This document shows, one piece after another, positions 37,401 to 47,500 of a stretch of 64,000 nucleotides of DNA. Where the stretch lies: contig NC_081407.1 of assembly GCF_030272615.1 (NCBI RefSeq), forward strand, positions 264,850,574 through 264,914,573, in the 5' to 3' direction. The DNA is from Cryptomeria japonica. Taxonomy: Eukaryota; Streptophyta; Pinopsida; Cupressales; Cupressaceae. Position numbers and translations under genes: made by a program. The notes under the pieces were generated by a model. It had not been told where the DNA came from and searched no databases. It worked only from the letters and a program-made list of their open reading frames with translations. Every line of letters begins with the position of its first letter. The first letter of the stretch is position 1.

Positions 37401-37902
37401 TTGCTCCTGTTAATGTCATGATAGTGTTATTAGGAACCCTTCTAGTTTTAGCAGGCCTGCTACCGGTGGAGGTTAAGCCAGTCACTGCCCTAACTGCTTC
37501 CTTAGTGATTTTACAAACAGAGTCTAGCCAAAAGAATTCACCATGAACTCTGCTAAGCACAATCCTTCCTACCTCCTTAGTAAATTTTGGGATGTCAAGG
37601 ATTTCCACAAAACCTAAAGTTTTAATAACCTTATGCTTGGGTTTCACAATTCCACTTTCATCACAAATAACATTTTTATACATTTTCAATATTTCTTCTG
37701 AACCTAATTCCTCAATATGGCAATGAATATAGATTCTAGGGTCTTCAGCATATGCAAAACCTTTTGGAATTTTTGAAAAAGCTCCTAGGGAATCATCTTG
37801 TTTCGCTATCTCGGGGATAATCTTGAAAATGGGTCTAGGGCGTTTAACTACTTCAACAACAGTAGGGTTTGCAATAAATTCCGGAGTAGAGGAGGAAGCC
37901 AT
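34495..37902 (-). pseudogene. Element Y long ORF2, unrecognised, about 1,136 codons with in-frame stops
   Basis: From ATG at 37902 to 34495 everything lies in one frame, interrupted by about a dozen stops (for example 37207-37209, 36856-36858, 36073-36075, 35383-35385). Layout: a start region MASSSTPEFIANPTVVEVV; a folded-looking N-terminal domain with GEFFWLDSVCKITKEAVRAV (about 37530-37475) and LNFVSSLCIKSAYDM; a basic Pro/Ser/Lys segment near 36550-36450; a domain with ILHLDIYKKVLIEV (about 36295); a Thr/Glu-rich linker (35976-35383); and a C-terminal coiled coil rich in Lys/Glu (35265-34495). It shares this layout and much sequence with ORF2 of X. No nuclease, protease or polymerase motif is seen. 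The start at MASSS is chosen because X has the same. Confidence 0.7.
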
Positions 37903-38298
37903 TAATAAATACCTTAATCTGCCTGATAGGTTTGAATGATTGAATGAACTTGCTTCACTTCTCGCTAAGGATGCCTTCACTCAGATTTTCACGCTCTCTG
38001 AAAGTTTGAATGCTCGGTGAATGAAAAAGAGGAAAAATCACTAATTTATAATGTCTTTTCCTCCAACAACCGCAATAAATATTCGTCGGTTAAGTGAAAC
38101 ACAACACATCTACTGGTAAGGAAGAAATCCATATTCTCACCATCAACCGAGGGTAAACTTGCATGATTTTCAATTTGTTGCAATACCCCCAAGGGTTACT
38201 TTTTAGTTGGATGAAAAATCTCCTACCGATGGAGTAATACTCTGTTCTACCGATGAAGGAATAGTCTCATCAACATTCTGATTTGTCTTTCTAATCCA

Positions 38299-39312
38299 TT
38301 ATCTTGAAAATTCTTGCTTTACCTCATCAACCTTCTCTTTGCCTTTCAAACTGGATCCTTTATTGTTTTACGGTGAAGTCTTGCTTCTACAAAATTTTGC
38401 AATATGTCCAATCTTGTTACAAGCATAACAAGTCACATTGTTTTTTGAATAGCCTTTCCATATCCTATGTCGGCTTGTGTTCTGCATTGATTAGATAAGT
38501 GCCCAAATCTTCCACAAACATAACATCTTACATTCATTCTGCAGTTTTCTGAATTGTGACCAATTTTGTTGCATTTGGAACATTGACCGGTGGGTGCATT
38601 AATGTTCTGATTGTTTCTAGATCTACACTGATTTTCTCTATGACCATACTTGTTATAGTTAAAGCATTTCCCATTAAATTTGTAGGCATTAGGTTGTCTT
38701 ATCGATTTACTGTGATCATGATTGTTTGCAGTACCAGAACTTTCACCAACTTCAAATCCAAGTCCATTTGTGTCTCCATTAGGTTTTTGACTTTTCAACA
38801 TACCATCAAGTTCTTCTGAACTTTTCTTGAATTTCTCTTTATGTTGATTTGCAGTAGCCAACTCATTTTCCAAAAAATCCTTCTGTCTCATAAGTTCAGT
38901 TTTATCATGTTCCATGTGAATCAAATTTGTCTTCAACATATCATTTTCATGACTGAGTCTTAGATTTTCATTTCCAGCATCGTTGAGTCTCCTAGTCAAG
39001 TCATCTTCATTCTTCTTTGTCTTCAACATCTTTACAAAATCTCATAGTCATGTCTTGCATTTCATTCTTCAAAGTCATGTTTTCTTGCCTCATCTTGCTT
39101 ATAAGCTCATTAAGAGTTTCCTTTTCACCATCATTACTTTACATCTTCTCATGAAGTTCTTTTCTCTTATTTCTAGCAATAGTGAGATTCTCCTGAATTC
39201 CTTGAATGAAATCCTATGCAGTCCTTAGATCATCTTCAAGTTTAATATTCTTCAACTTCTCTACATCATAGTCTACAAGAGCTCCTTCTAATTGCTTTCT
39301 TAAATTCTCCAT
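38299..39312 (-). pseudogene. Element Y ORF1: coiled coil plus CCHC zinc knuckles (Gag/nucleocapsid-like)
   Basis: The N-terminal two thirds (39312 to about 38760) are coiled coil (ENLRLSHENDMLKTNLIH, FKKSSEELDGMLKSQKP), with stops near 39230-39130 and a frame change near 39030. The knuckles follow: CFNYNKYGHRENQC (second Cys replaced by Tyr), CSKCNKIGHNSENC, CYVCGRFGHLSNQC, and a fourth, CYACNKIGHIAKFC, reached only after a one-base deletion near 38447 relative to X. It sits immediately after the primer site, where Gag is expected. CCHC knuckles normally bind the packaged RNA. No capsid fold is recognisable by eye. Confidence 0.72.
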
Positions 39313-39368
39313 CTGTACTGGTATCAGAATCTTCCTCAAGCTGTTAGACTTTTGAAAATAGAGGACCA

Positions 39369-39382
39369 GGCTCTGATACCAA
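39369..39382 (-). promoter_or_regulatory. Element Y primer binding site, initiator tRNA-Met type
   Basis: TTGGTATCAGAGCC on the minus strand begins one base after the 5' LTR end (...CCTAACA). TGGTATCAGAGC is the standard plant site complementary to the 3' end of initiator tRNA-Met. Confidence 0.9.
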
Positions 39383-39383
39383 T

Positions 39384-40186
39384 TGTTAGGATTGATGATA
39401 GTCCAAAGATACTGAGAGGGGGGGTGAATCAGTATCTAACCAGTTTACATAATATTTAACCTTATTAAGTATTTTGCATTCCAAAACAGTATACCGGTAA
39501 ACAAGAATTAATGTAGTAAATATGAACAGTAAAGACAACATAGAATGCACACCATAATACAAGATGTTTAACGAGGAAACTCGATGTGGGAAAAACCTTG
39601 ATGGGATTTGTGACCCACAATATTCACTCACTGGCCAATGAATGGATATTACTTACAAGAGGGGCCTGCACATGCAGGAAGGCCAACTGACTAGAGCTCA
39701 CTGCTCAATTACAAAAGGAAGTCTCACTGACTTACAAAATGGATTATGAGAATCCAATATAATGTACTGCTATAATTCAGCATATGTTATGCCAAGTTCA
39801 ATACCGGTTTAAGCTCATACTATAAAAATAAAACCCTTATACAAACTTTGCCTTAATATTCGCTTATCATTTCTACATCCATGCTACCTCATCTTTATCT
39901 ATTCTATATCAAAATGATTTACAAGACCTCATACATATATGAGTCTATTACAATATGCCACGTCGGCTTACAAAAGATATTACAATTAAATACAAAAAAT
40001 TATTCCTGTCGTCTGGGATGCTGAAGAACATTATTGTCATTGCCGGTGAAGTGCTTGTCGATGCCGGTGCCGGTGTCGGTGCCTACCAGTGGTTGTGCTT
40101 GCCAGTTTCCACAATGCTACAAGGTTGCCATCAATGACAACACCTTTAATCACCTTCAATTCTCATTGGAGTGTGCAATGCCAACA
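39384..40186 (-). repeat. Element Y 5' LTR (803 bp)
   Basis: Collinear with 33510-34294, with scattered substitutions and one extra stretch of repeated gccggtg/gtcggtg words (about 40050-40085). It drives leftward transcription toward the CCHC ORF. The G tract near its left end matches the other LTR. Confidence 0.88.
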
Positions 40187-40550
40187 AAAAGTTCCTTGAA
40201 TTTGAATGGTTTCTGGCATGAAAAGAATGGTTCGAAATCCAAACCCCTTCCAAGAAAGACAGTGTTGGGGAAAACTCGAAGAAAGACAATACCTAAAAAG
40301 GACCTTCCAGGCCTCATTCCCAGAAATGGCACAAACAATCCATTTAGCATAGAGGGATAAACCCTACCTCCTAGAAGAAAGGAGACCAAGCCCACTAAAA
40401 TCCCATGAGAGACAACAAAACTCCCAAGACACACAATGGAAATATTTGTGATCCTCAGAAGAATCCTGAAGGAAATCACAAAGAAGTTTCTCCAAATGGA
40501 GATAAAAAGCATTCAAATGTGCCAAACAAGAGGAGTAATAAACATGGGTA
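40187..40550 (-). mobile_element. LINE fragment C between elements Y and X
   Basis: This 364-bp remnant of the LINE continues fragment B: B ends QVCSNVLVAT and C begins HVYYSSCLAHLNAF (40545-40505). LEKLLCDFL and HCVSWEFCCL follow, and the left end runs into fragment D. The sequence includes the TSDs of both neighbours (aaaag 40187-40191, gggta 40546-40550). It is typical of the segment after the RT domain of plant L1 ORF2. Confidence 0.85.
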
Positions 40551-41440
40551 TGTTAGATATTTGGTTAGTCCTAAAGACACTAAGAGGGGGGGGGGTGAAT
40601 CAGTGTCTAACCGGTTGATGAAAGATTTAAACTTATTTGCAACTTTACAACCCAAACTAATATACTGGTAAGCAAATAATAATGCAGTAAAGAGAAACAA
40701 AAGAATAAGCATCAATGCACACCATAACAAAGATATTTTTGGTGAGGAAACCCGGTAAGGGAAAAACCTCGGTGGGATTTGTGACCCACAATATTTACTC
40801 ACTGGCCAATATGAATAAATATTACTTAGTACAATAGGGGCCTACACATGTAGGAAGGCCAACAGCCTAGAGATCACTGCTCAACACAAAATGGAGTCCC
40901 ACTAACTACAATTGGATGGTTAAATCCAATAACAATGTATTGCTTCAAAATAGCATCTGCAATGTTGGATTTAGTACTGATTTAAGCTTTGTCTGATACC
41001 TCTGCCAAAACTTTGCTTCACTCTTCTCTGCTCTTATTCGCTCTCAAGATAAATACATCAAAGTGCATATACAATTATCCACTATCATAACCTATCACAT
41101 GTTACCGCTTCCTTATATTACATATCTTATCATATTCCTTCTTTCAAAATGACCTACAAGATCTCATACATATATGAGTCTTTACAATACATCATGTCGA
41201 CCATACAAATAATATTACATTACAATACATTTCGCATAAAGAATATTATTTCCAAGTCGGCTTGGACTGCCGGTATAATCTGCTGCCGGTGTAACTGGAT
41301 GCCAGTGTGAATAAACCTTGTAGTGACTGTCAGTGTCGGTAGGTGAAGTCTAATGTTGTTATAACCTTTGAACCCTATTACCAGTTGGTTTCCATCAATA
41401 ACAACATCAACCATTCTCATCTGAGTGTATAATGCCAACA
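40551..41440 (-). repeat. Element X 3' LTR (890 bp)
   Basis: Begins TGTTAGATATTTGG and ends ...ATAATGCCAACA on the plus strand, with a G tract near 40589-40598. It retains about 220 bp (roughly 41153-41374) that are missing from the right LTR. Confidence 0.87.
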
Positions 41441-41455
41441 ATCTCCCCCTTCGAC
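41441..41455 (-). promoter_or_regulatory. Element X polypurine tract
   Basis: GTCGAAGGGGGAGAT on the minus strand abuts the LTR start TGTTGGCA, as in Y, with a base change in the upstream part. Confidence 0.82.
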
Positions 41456-41649
41456 ATTGATGGCAACACTCATGAGAAAAATCAAAACTGATATCCAAAA
41501 TTTGAAGTCCAAAAATTGAGAGTTCTCCCCCTGAGCAAGTGATCTCCTTCTTTATATTTTTCTCATTACACTACTCCCCCTTTGACATCAATGACAAATG
41601 ATGTCAAAAGAATCAAAAATTCAAAATTTACCTAGAAACTTGTAGTCGA

Positions 41650-42715
41650 TTATGTACAATTTGAAAAAATGTCTGCCAAAACCAAGTTAAGACTTTGCAA
41701 AAACTTTGTGCTATCAAAGATTGTTGTCTCTGTTTGTCGGATCATCCCGGTGAGATAATGCATCTGTTGCTCCGGTGATCTGTCCCCTTGAATAGTTGCC
41801 TTAGATAGCTCATTGCAATGTGTTAACAAATTATCCAATCTAGGACCAAGTTTGTTCTTTAACTCTCGGGTTTTCATTTTCAACCTTGCTTTCTCTCTTT
41901 CCAATTTCTCAATATTCTCTTCATAAATAGCCATCTCTTGATCCAATACTTATGTGAGTTTCAAAGAACCAATCATATTGTCAACAATGTCATCAATCTC
42001 TTTCTATTTTTTCTTTATTTGCTCATCAATATCTTTTGTTAGATGGTGAGGTTTACATGCTTCCTTGTATAATTCCTTGTATTCCAAAATGGTGGAATTT
42101 AGTGTCAGTAACAATGAATCAATCTGTCATGTAGAGTCCTTTATTGTTTTGTCAAAGAATTCATCCTTCTCCTTATTAACTCTTTTCTAAATATTTTCCT
42201 CATTAATCTTATCTACAATTTGTATGTTAGAATAAATGAATTTGGACAATGTGTCCAATTTGCTTATAGACCCAACAATGTGATCAACCTTGCACGTTGG
42301 TGCAATCATCTGCAAAATTGGTAAAGAATCATCAATAGCCTTAAATGCTAAGGCATTGCATTCTGTTATCTTCTTTATGGAATCTAGTAATACATCAATG
42401 GCATTTGTCGGTCTGAAATCCATAATAGAAGTACTGGGAGAAGTGGTAGGTTCTGCAATAATTTTCTTTTCTTCTCCAAATACCCATTCAATTACCTTAA
42501 CCTCTTCTTTGTCCACTTTCTCTTTCTTATTTTCACTCTTATCCTCATTCTTATTTATTGCCGGTTCTGATTGTGTCTGTTCTTGTTCCTTTTTTGTTCC
42601 TGTCGGTATCTCAATATTCTGCTGAGTGTCTACAGTCTTGACCGATGATTCAAGTTTCTCAAAATTAATAGCTTCAGATTTTTTTTCCTCTGTAGTTTTC
42701 TTATCCATTACAATG
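41650..42715 (-). pseudogene. Element X ORF2, 3' part, left of the T insertion
   Basis: This continues the ORF interrupted at the T insertion: the minus frame here connects in frame with 57691-55464 once T and one TSD copy are discounted. It contains the Lys/Glu-rich segment DKKTTEEKKSEAINFEKLE just after the junction, then NALAFKAIDDSLPILQMIAP (about 42340; Y has NALAYKAIDDTIPILKLIAP). The C-terminal coiled coil follows (41946-41650, KLEREKARLKMKTRELKNK). In-frame stops occur, for example upstream of 41946. The C-terminus LQSLNLVLADIF matches Y. Confidence 0.72.
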
Positions 42716-43079
42716 TGTAACGTCATAAATTGTACACACTTGCTAAAGCAGTACAATTTAATACCTAGTTTAGCACCCGCCTTGGCGCAGTTGCATTTTG
42801 CATTTCATTTCCTCTTTAGCACTTAATTAATCAAATTAATTAGGTCTAAAGGTTCTATTTCATCATTTTCCACATCATAAAGTCGGGCTCTTTCATTAAA
42901 GCGTGCCCCTTTCATTTTATTCTTCCAATACACTACTTAATCAAAAACCCTAATTAGGCCCTATTCTGAGCTTGGGGGCTTGATTTCGGGGGTCAAAACA
43001 TCTCGAAATCACCTGTAACTTCGGGATTCTCTCTAAAATCATCATATCTAACGGCCCTGAAAATTTGGTGAAAAGTTGT

Positions 43080-43113
43080 CGGGACCGTGGCGCCCGGAGT
43101 GCACACGGTCCCG
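43080..43113. promoter_or_regulatory. U3 inverted repeat (10-bp stem)
   Basis: CGGGACCGTG (43080-43089) and CACGGTCCCG (43104-43113) are perfect inverted copies around a 14-base GC-rich centre (gcgcccggagtgca). In the 3' LTR one stem base is changed (cgggacc became caggacc, near 54178). It could be a protein-binding palindrome or an RNA hairpin; role unknown. Confidence 0.6.
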
Positions 43114-43233
43114 GACATTTTTCTCGAAATTTTAGGAGCGCGATCCAATCATAAAATAAAGCTTAACCCCAAGAAATTGGCGGGATATTCAATCTCTAAG
43201 TCGGCCAAAAGATGAAATTATGACCTAGGGTTT

Positions 43234-43248
43234 CATACATAAGAGCTC
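43234..43248 (+). promoter_or_regulatory. TATA-like promoter region of T LTR
   Basis: Catacataagagctc precedes ctttcttcatttgaagg. The diverged solo LTR Z has a stronger atatatataat at the matching place (61264-61275) before tctttctttcctcatt. Conservation of position supports a promoter, although the T version is a weak TATA match. Confidence 0.4.
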
Positions 43249-43857
43249 TCTTTCTTCATTTGAAGGGATCCGGAATTTTGTTTTCAGGAACCTCATATGC
43301 AGCGAAAGAGCAGATCTTTGAAGACTTCAACAACATTCAATATCCCTCTATCAAGCATTTGTCAAATCCATTCATCCATTTAGGGCTTGGAAGACATTGA
43401 AGAACAATAGGAGATCACCGACTGAAGATTGGCTTGTACCTCTCCCTTGGGGGTTGGGTATGGTTTCATGTTGTTTTCATGTCTTTGCATAAGCTTCAAT
43501 ATATCATTTATCCATGCTTTAGATCACTTTGCATCTTGATTTAGAGCATTTACATTATCATTAACAAGCAATTAGGGTTTACTTTCTAGGTTGCTCTAGT
43601 TTGCTTACTTGCATTTTAGATCTTGCACACACACAAGGTCTGCACACACATTACTTTTACAATACAACTTGGCTATTCGTGGAGGTGTAAATCACCGAAG
43701 CGGGGGTTTGACTAAGGCAAAACCCTATATAGCCACCCAAACATCCTTTTCAGATATAAGTGCAAGTTTCGAGACTCGGACGACACCGCAGGTTGCAGAT
43801 CCGGAAGAAGCAGGTCGAGACAACACCCCACATCAAATTGCAGAGCAAGATACCAGG

Positions 43858-43950
43858 ACAGGGGCGTGGGGTGCCCTGGTCCTGCCAGGATAGGGGCGCT
43901 AGGCACCCTGGTCCCTGGGACAGAGGCGCTGGGTGCCCTGGTCCTCCTGA
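43858..43950 (+). repeat. GC-rich three-unit repeat in T LTR
   Basis: About 30-bp units carry variants of ggggcgctgggcgccctggtcc; the same array is at 54954-55046 in the 3' LTR. Read in reverse, the unit core is ggaccagggcgccc. That closely matches the 19-bp intron repeat of the antisense gene (gggaccatggcgccctgaa). Z carries a decayed version around 61938-61988. Confidence 0.7.
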
Positions 43951-44377
43951 CAGACAGCATTTCAGACAGTTTCCAGAGTGCAAAACAACAGTTTCAAGTG
44001 CAGTTTCAGGTGCAGAATTGGGACAGTGGCGCCCGCGCCCCCATCCCGAACATTCCCACTCAGATTTTGACTCCGGGTACGCATTTGCATTCTTGTCTTA
44101 TCTTTGTATTTACAGCTTTCCATTGTTTAAGTTCAATTCTGCAATCTTGTTATTAGTTCATACTTGCATTCTAGGGTTAGGAATTGAACTTGCATAATCT
44201 TACCTTTCAATTACAACAAAGGAATAGAAACCCTAATAGGTAGCCCGTGGCTCTCTCTTTCACAAAAAGAAGTAGCCAATTGTGTGATACCTCTAGGCTC
44301 TTTCGTATTCCGTAATGTGTGACAAAAGGTAGGATTAGGGCATGATAACCTAGTCTCGCTTTTTCCCCCACACATTT

Positions 44378-44393
44378 TGGTGAACCCGACATG
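44378..44393 (+). promoter_or_regulatory. Element T primer binding site
   Basis: TGGTGAACCCGACATG starts three bases after the LTR end and begins with the TGG complementary to a tRNA CCA end. It is not the initiator-Met type used by X and Y. I cannot assign the tRNA with certainty. Confidence 0.7.
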
Positions 44394-44543
44394 AATCTAT
44401 CATTGCTTCTTCTTGAATTGCATTTGTTAGATCTAGATCTAGATCTAGTGTGTTTTCATTTCATTTTTATTAAAAAGAAAAAAAAAAAAAGAGTGTGTTT
44501 CTTTGCATTGTGTGTTTAAATTTCATGCAATTTTTATTTCAAA

Positions 44544-47500
44544 ATGTCCGACTTTTATTTGCAAAATGTTCATGCTTATGATGATTATTATGAGTATAGC
44601 CAAGATGAATTAGATGAAGCTTTAGATGAGTTTTTGAACCCTAAAGATGCCAAACCTTCATTTTACCAAAAACTCATAAACCTTGTTACTATGCCATTTC
44701 GTTGTGATGAGAAAGATAAGTTGAATGAGTTCTCTCAAGGGTACATTCCTATCAACTCTTCCACTAAATCTAGTAACATGGTTGTTTTCAACAATCCCCT
44801 CTATGAGGAGATGTCTCCTTTTGAATCAAAAGATAAACCTTTTAATAGATATGATCATGCTTTGTTGGATGATGCTCTTGATGACTTTGTGGCTTTATCG
44901 AAATCTCTAAACAAAAACAAAACTTCTAAATTGGTTAACATGATAAACTTGAATGAGCATAAAAAGCCTCTCTTTGAAGTCCAAGGTGCTTATCCTTCTC
45001 CCACCTTTCAAGGTCCTGAATCACCTCTCCTTACTGTCCAAGGAGGGTATGATCATGATTCCTTTCGTACTCCAAATAAACCAATCATCACTGTGCAAAG
45101 AAGAAAACCTATAAGTCCTTATAGTTATGCCAAGCAAATAACTAGAGAGAGTTATCATGCGGTTGCCCATACTTATCATACCAGAAATAATAGGCAGCCT
45201 AGTCCTCCTCCTGTTATTCCAGTTTCTCTTCCGAATCCTCAACCAATTCTTCCGCAAGCTCCGCGTATTTCACAAGTTCTTGGCAAGGAATATGATCTCA
45301 TAGAACAACTCAAAGCTACCCCTGCTAAGATATCCCTTTGGGATTTGATTCAAACTTCTTCCGCTCATCATGGAATGTTACAAGATGCCTTGAAAGATTT
45401 GAATGTTCCTCCACCGAATACATCTAGTAATATAGCATCTTTGGTTAACTCTGTGATGAATCCTAAAGCTCAAATTGTGTTTACCCAAGATGAGTTGCCT
45501 ACTAGTGAAATCCAACATCAATATGATCCCTTGATGATTGTGGTTATCATGAAAGACACTGCTATAAGATGAACACTAGTAGATAATGGCTCTGGTCTTA
45601 ATGTGTGTAGCATTAATCTTTTGCATAAGATGAATGTGGATACATCTCTAATTGAGCCGGACTCTCGTCCTATTCGAGGCTTTGATAATGTGGCTAAAAC
45701 TTCTTTAGGTACTATCACCTTACCCATCACAGTGGGGCCTGTTACTTTGCCTACTCCTATCCATGTTATGTCGGGAAATCTAACATACAACTTGTTATTA
45801 GGGAGACCTTGGATTCACAGTATGCAAGCTGTCCCCTCTACATTGCACAGACAAGTTAAGTTTATCTACAACAATAAGACATATACCTTGATAGGTGATA
45901 CCAATTTTCAAGCTTGTTTGCAAACATCTACTTCCAAAGGGGGTGCCTCTAACCCGCCCTCGTCTAGTGGTGACTCTTTAAATAAGATACCTATCGGTGA
46001 ATCCTCACTCTCTGATGATCAAAATTCTTTGGATGAGTCTGGAGCTCCTGAAGAAGACTCTTCTCGACTTGAAACTACACATAAGAAGGATTTTGATCCT
46101 GAGAAGATTCTTGCAGACGACGATTGGAGATCCCTTGATTTTAATCCTTCCTTTGTAGGTGAATATAAGGTTCCTTCTAGAGAGCTTAAAGCTGAAAAGA
46201 AGGAAGAAGCTAAAAATCAATCAACACTACCTGAACCTATGAGTAATAACTTTGTGGCCGCTTCTCAAACTTCTTCTCCCCGCACCTCTAATTCTGAAGA
46301 GTTTGATTCTTTGTCTTATGAAAAACCGCCTTCTCTGTCTGAAATGGCTGATGGTTATGGTCGTGGTTTTTGCATTTTTGCTAAGCATGGGTATCATGGA
46401 AATGGTTGTGGCGCGCACGAACAAGGAATAAAGGTTCCTCTAGAGAATAATCTTCACAACCATGCCTTTGGACTTGGCTATAATCCCTGTAAGTGCACTA
46501 AAGCTTCTAGAAGACCCTGTATTAGTGTTAATGCTATTTCTACCTCTCTATCAATGCAACACCCCGAGTACATTGATGAGGATCCTTCGTGTGCTTGTGC
46601 TTTTGATGTTTTCCCTACCGATGATGCTTTAGCTGAATTTTTAGGAGCATATGATACTCTTCCTCGTTATCATCACAATAGGGGACTCCCTTATTGTTTG
46701 AACATTGAAGCCTATTTTGGGAAAGAGACGGATAACGATGAGATTGTGAAAGAATTCCCTCAGCTAAAGGATACTCCTCAACAAAGTAATCTTCTCATAA
46801 GTGACACCACTAATGTTAAGATGGATCCTTGCAATGAAGAAAAAGTTATTAAAATTGGAAAATGTTTGGATGAAGAGGAACAAAAACAATATGAAGATTT
46901 ATTGCATGAATTCCTCGAGATCTTTGCTTGGACATACTCTGACATGCCTGGTATGGATCCTAAGATTGTTACTCATAATATTGTCTTAGTCCCTGATGCT
47001 AAGCCCGTGAAACAAAAGATTCAAAAAATGAATCCTAAGGTGGCTCTGCTTGTTAAGGCTGAGATTGAAAAGTTATTGGAGGCTGGATTTATCCGCCCTA
47101 TTGATTATTCCCCATGGATTTCAAATATCATCGCTATGGCTAAACCAGATAATAAAATAAGAATGTGTACCGATTTCTGAGATTTAAATAAGGCTTCTTT
47201 AAAAGATGATTTCCCTCTTCCAAACATTGACATGATAGTTGATTCTACGGCAGGACATGCCTTATTATCCTTCATGGATGGTTTTTCAGGATACAATCAA
47301 ATTTTCATTAACCCTCAAGATCAATTCAAGACTGCTTTCACCACTCCTTGGGGTACGTTTTGTTGGATAATGATGCCTTTCAGACTTAAAAATGCCGGTG
47401 CAACTTATCAACGAGCGATGACCCTTATCTTTCATGATTACATGCATAAGACTCTAGAAGACTATGTTGATGATGTTTTAGCCAAATCCATTCTTCGCAT

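Larger units (their letters stand above)
33510..40186 (-). mobile_element. Element Y: complete pol-less LTR retroelement, TSD aaaag
   Basis: The 6,677-bp element is flanked by the perfect duplication aaaag (33505-33509 and 40187-40191). LTRs are 785 bp (left) and 803 bp (right). The primer site and polypurine tract show that transcription runs leftward. It encodes a coiled-coil/CCHC protein and a long second ORF. No protease, RT, RNase H or integrase sequence is visible, so it must have been mobilised in trans. The TGTTGGCATTG...CAATCCTAACA termini and the primer site are of Copia type. It lies inside the LINE between fragments C and D. Element X is the same kind of element. Confidence 0.88.
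42716..44374 (+). repeat. Element T 5' LTR (1,659 bp)
   Basis: Starts TGTAACGTCATAAATTG and ends TTTTTCCCCCACACA. Notable parts are a U3 hairpin (43080-43113), a TATA-like catacataagagctc (43234-43248) before a pyrimidine-rich start region, and a GC-rich three-unit repeat (43858-43950). Open frames inside it (for example 43609-43893 and 43760-44197) recur in the other LTR simply because the LTRs are copies. Confidence 0.93.

Noticed and set aside
39369-39382. tRNA-Met gene fragment
   Set aside because: The 14 bases are complementary to a tRNA 3' end and sit exactly at the LTR edge, so they are a primer site and not part of a tRNA gene.
43609-44197. Long open frames inside the T LTR, repeated at 54705-55281
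   Set aside because: They recur only because the two LTRs are copies. They run through the GC-rich repeat in several frames on both strands and match no protein family.
44544-47180. Programmed TGA readthrough between protease and RT of T
   Set aside because: Three TGAs, one of them inside the conserved RT box, fit CGA decay better than regulated recoding, and no downstream recoding structure was seen.
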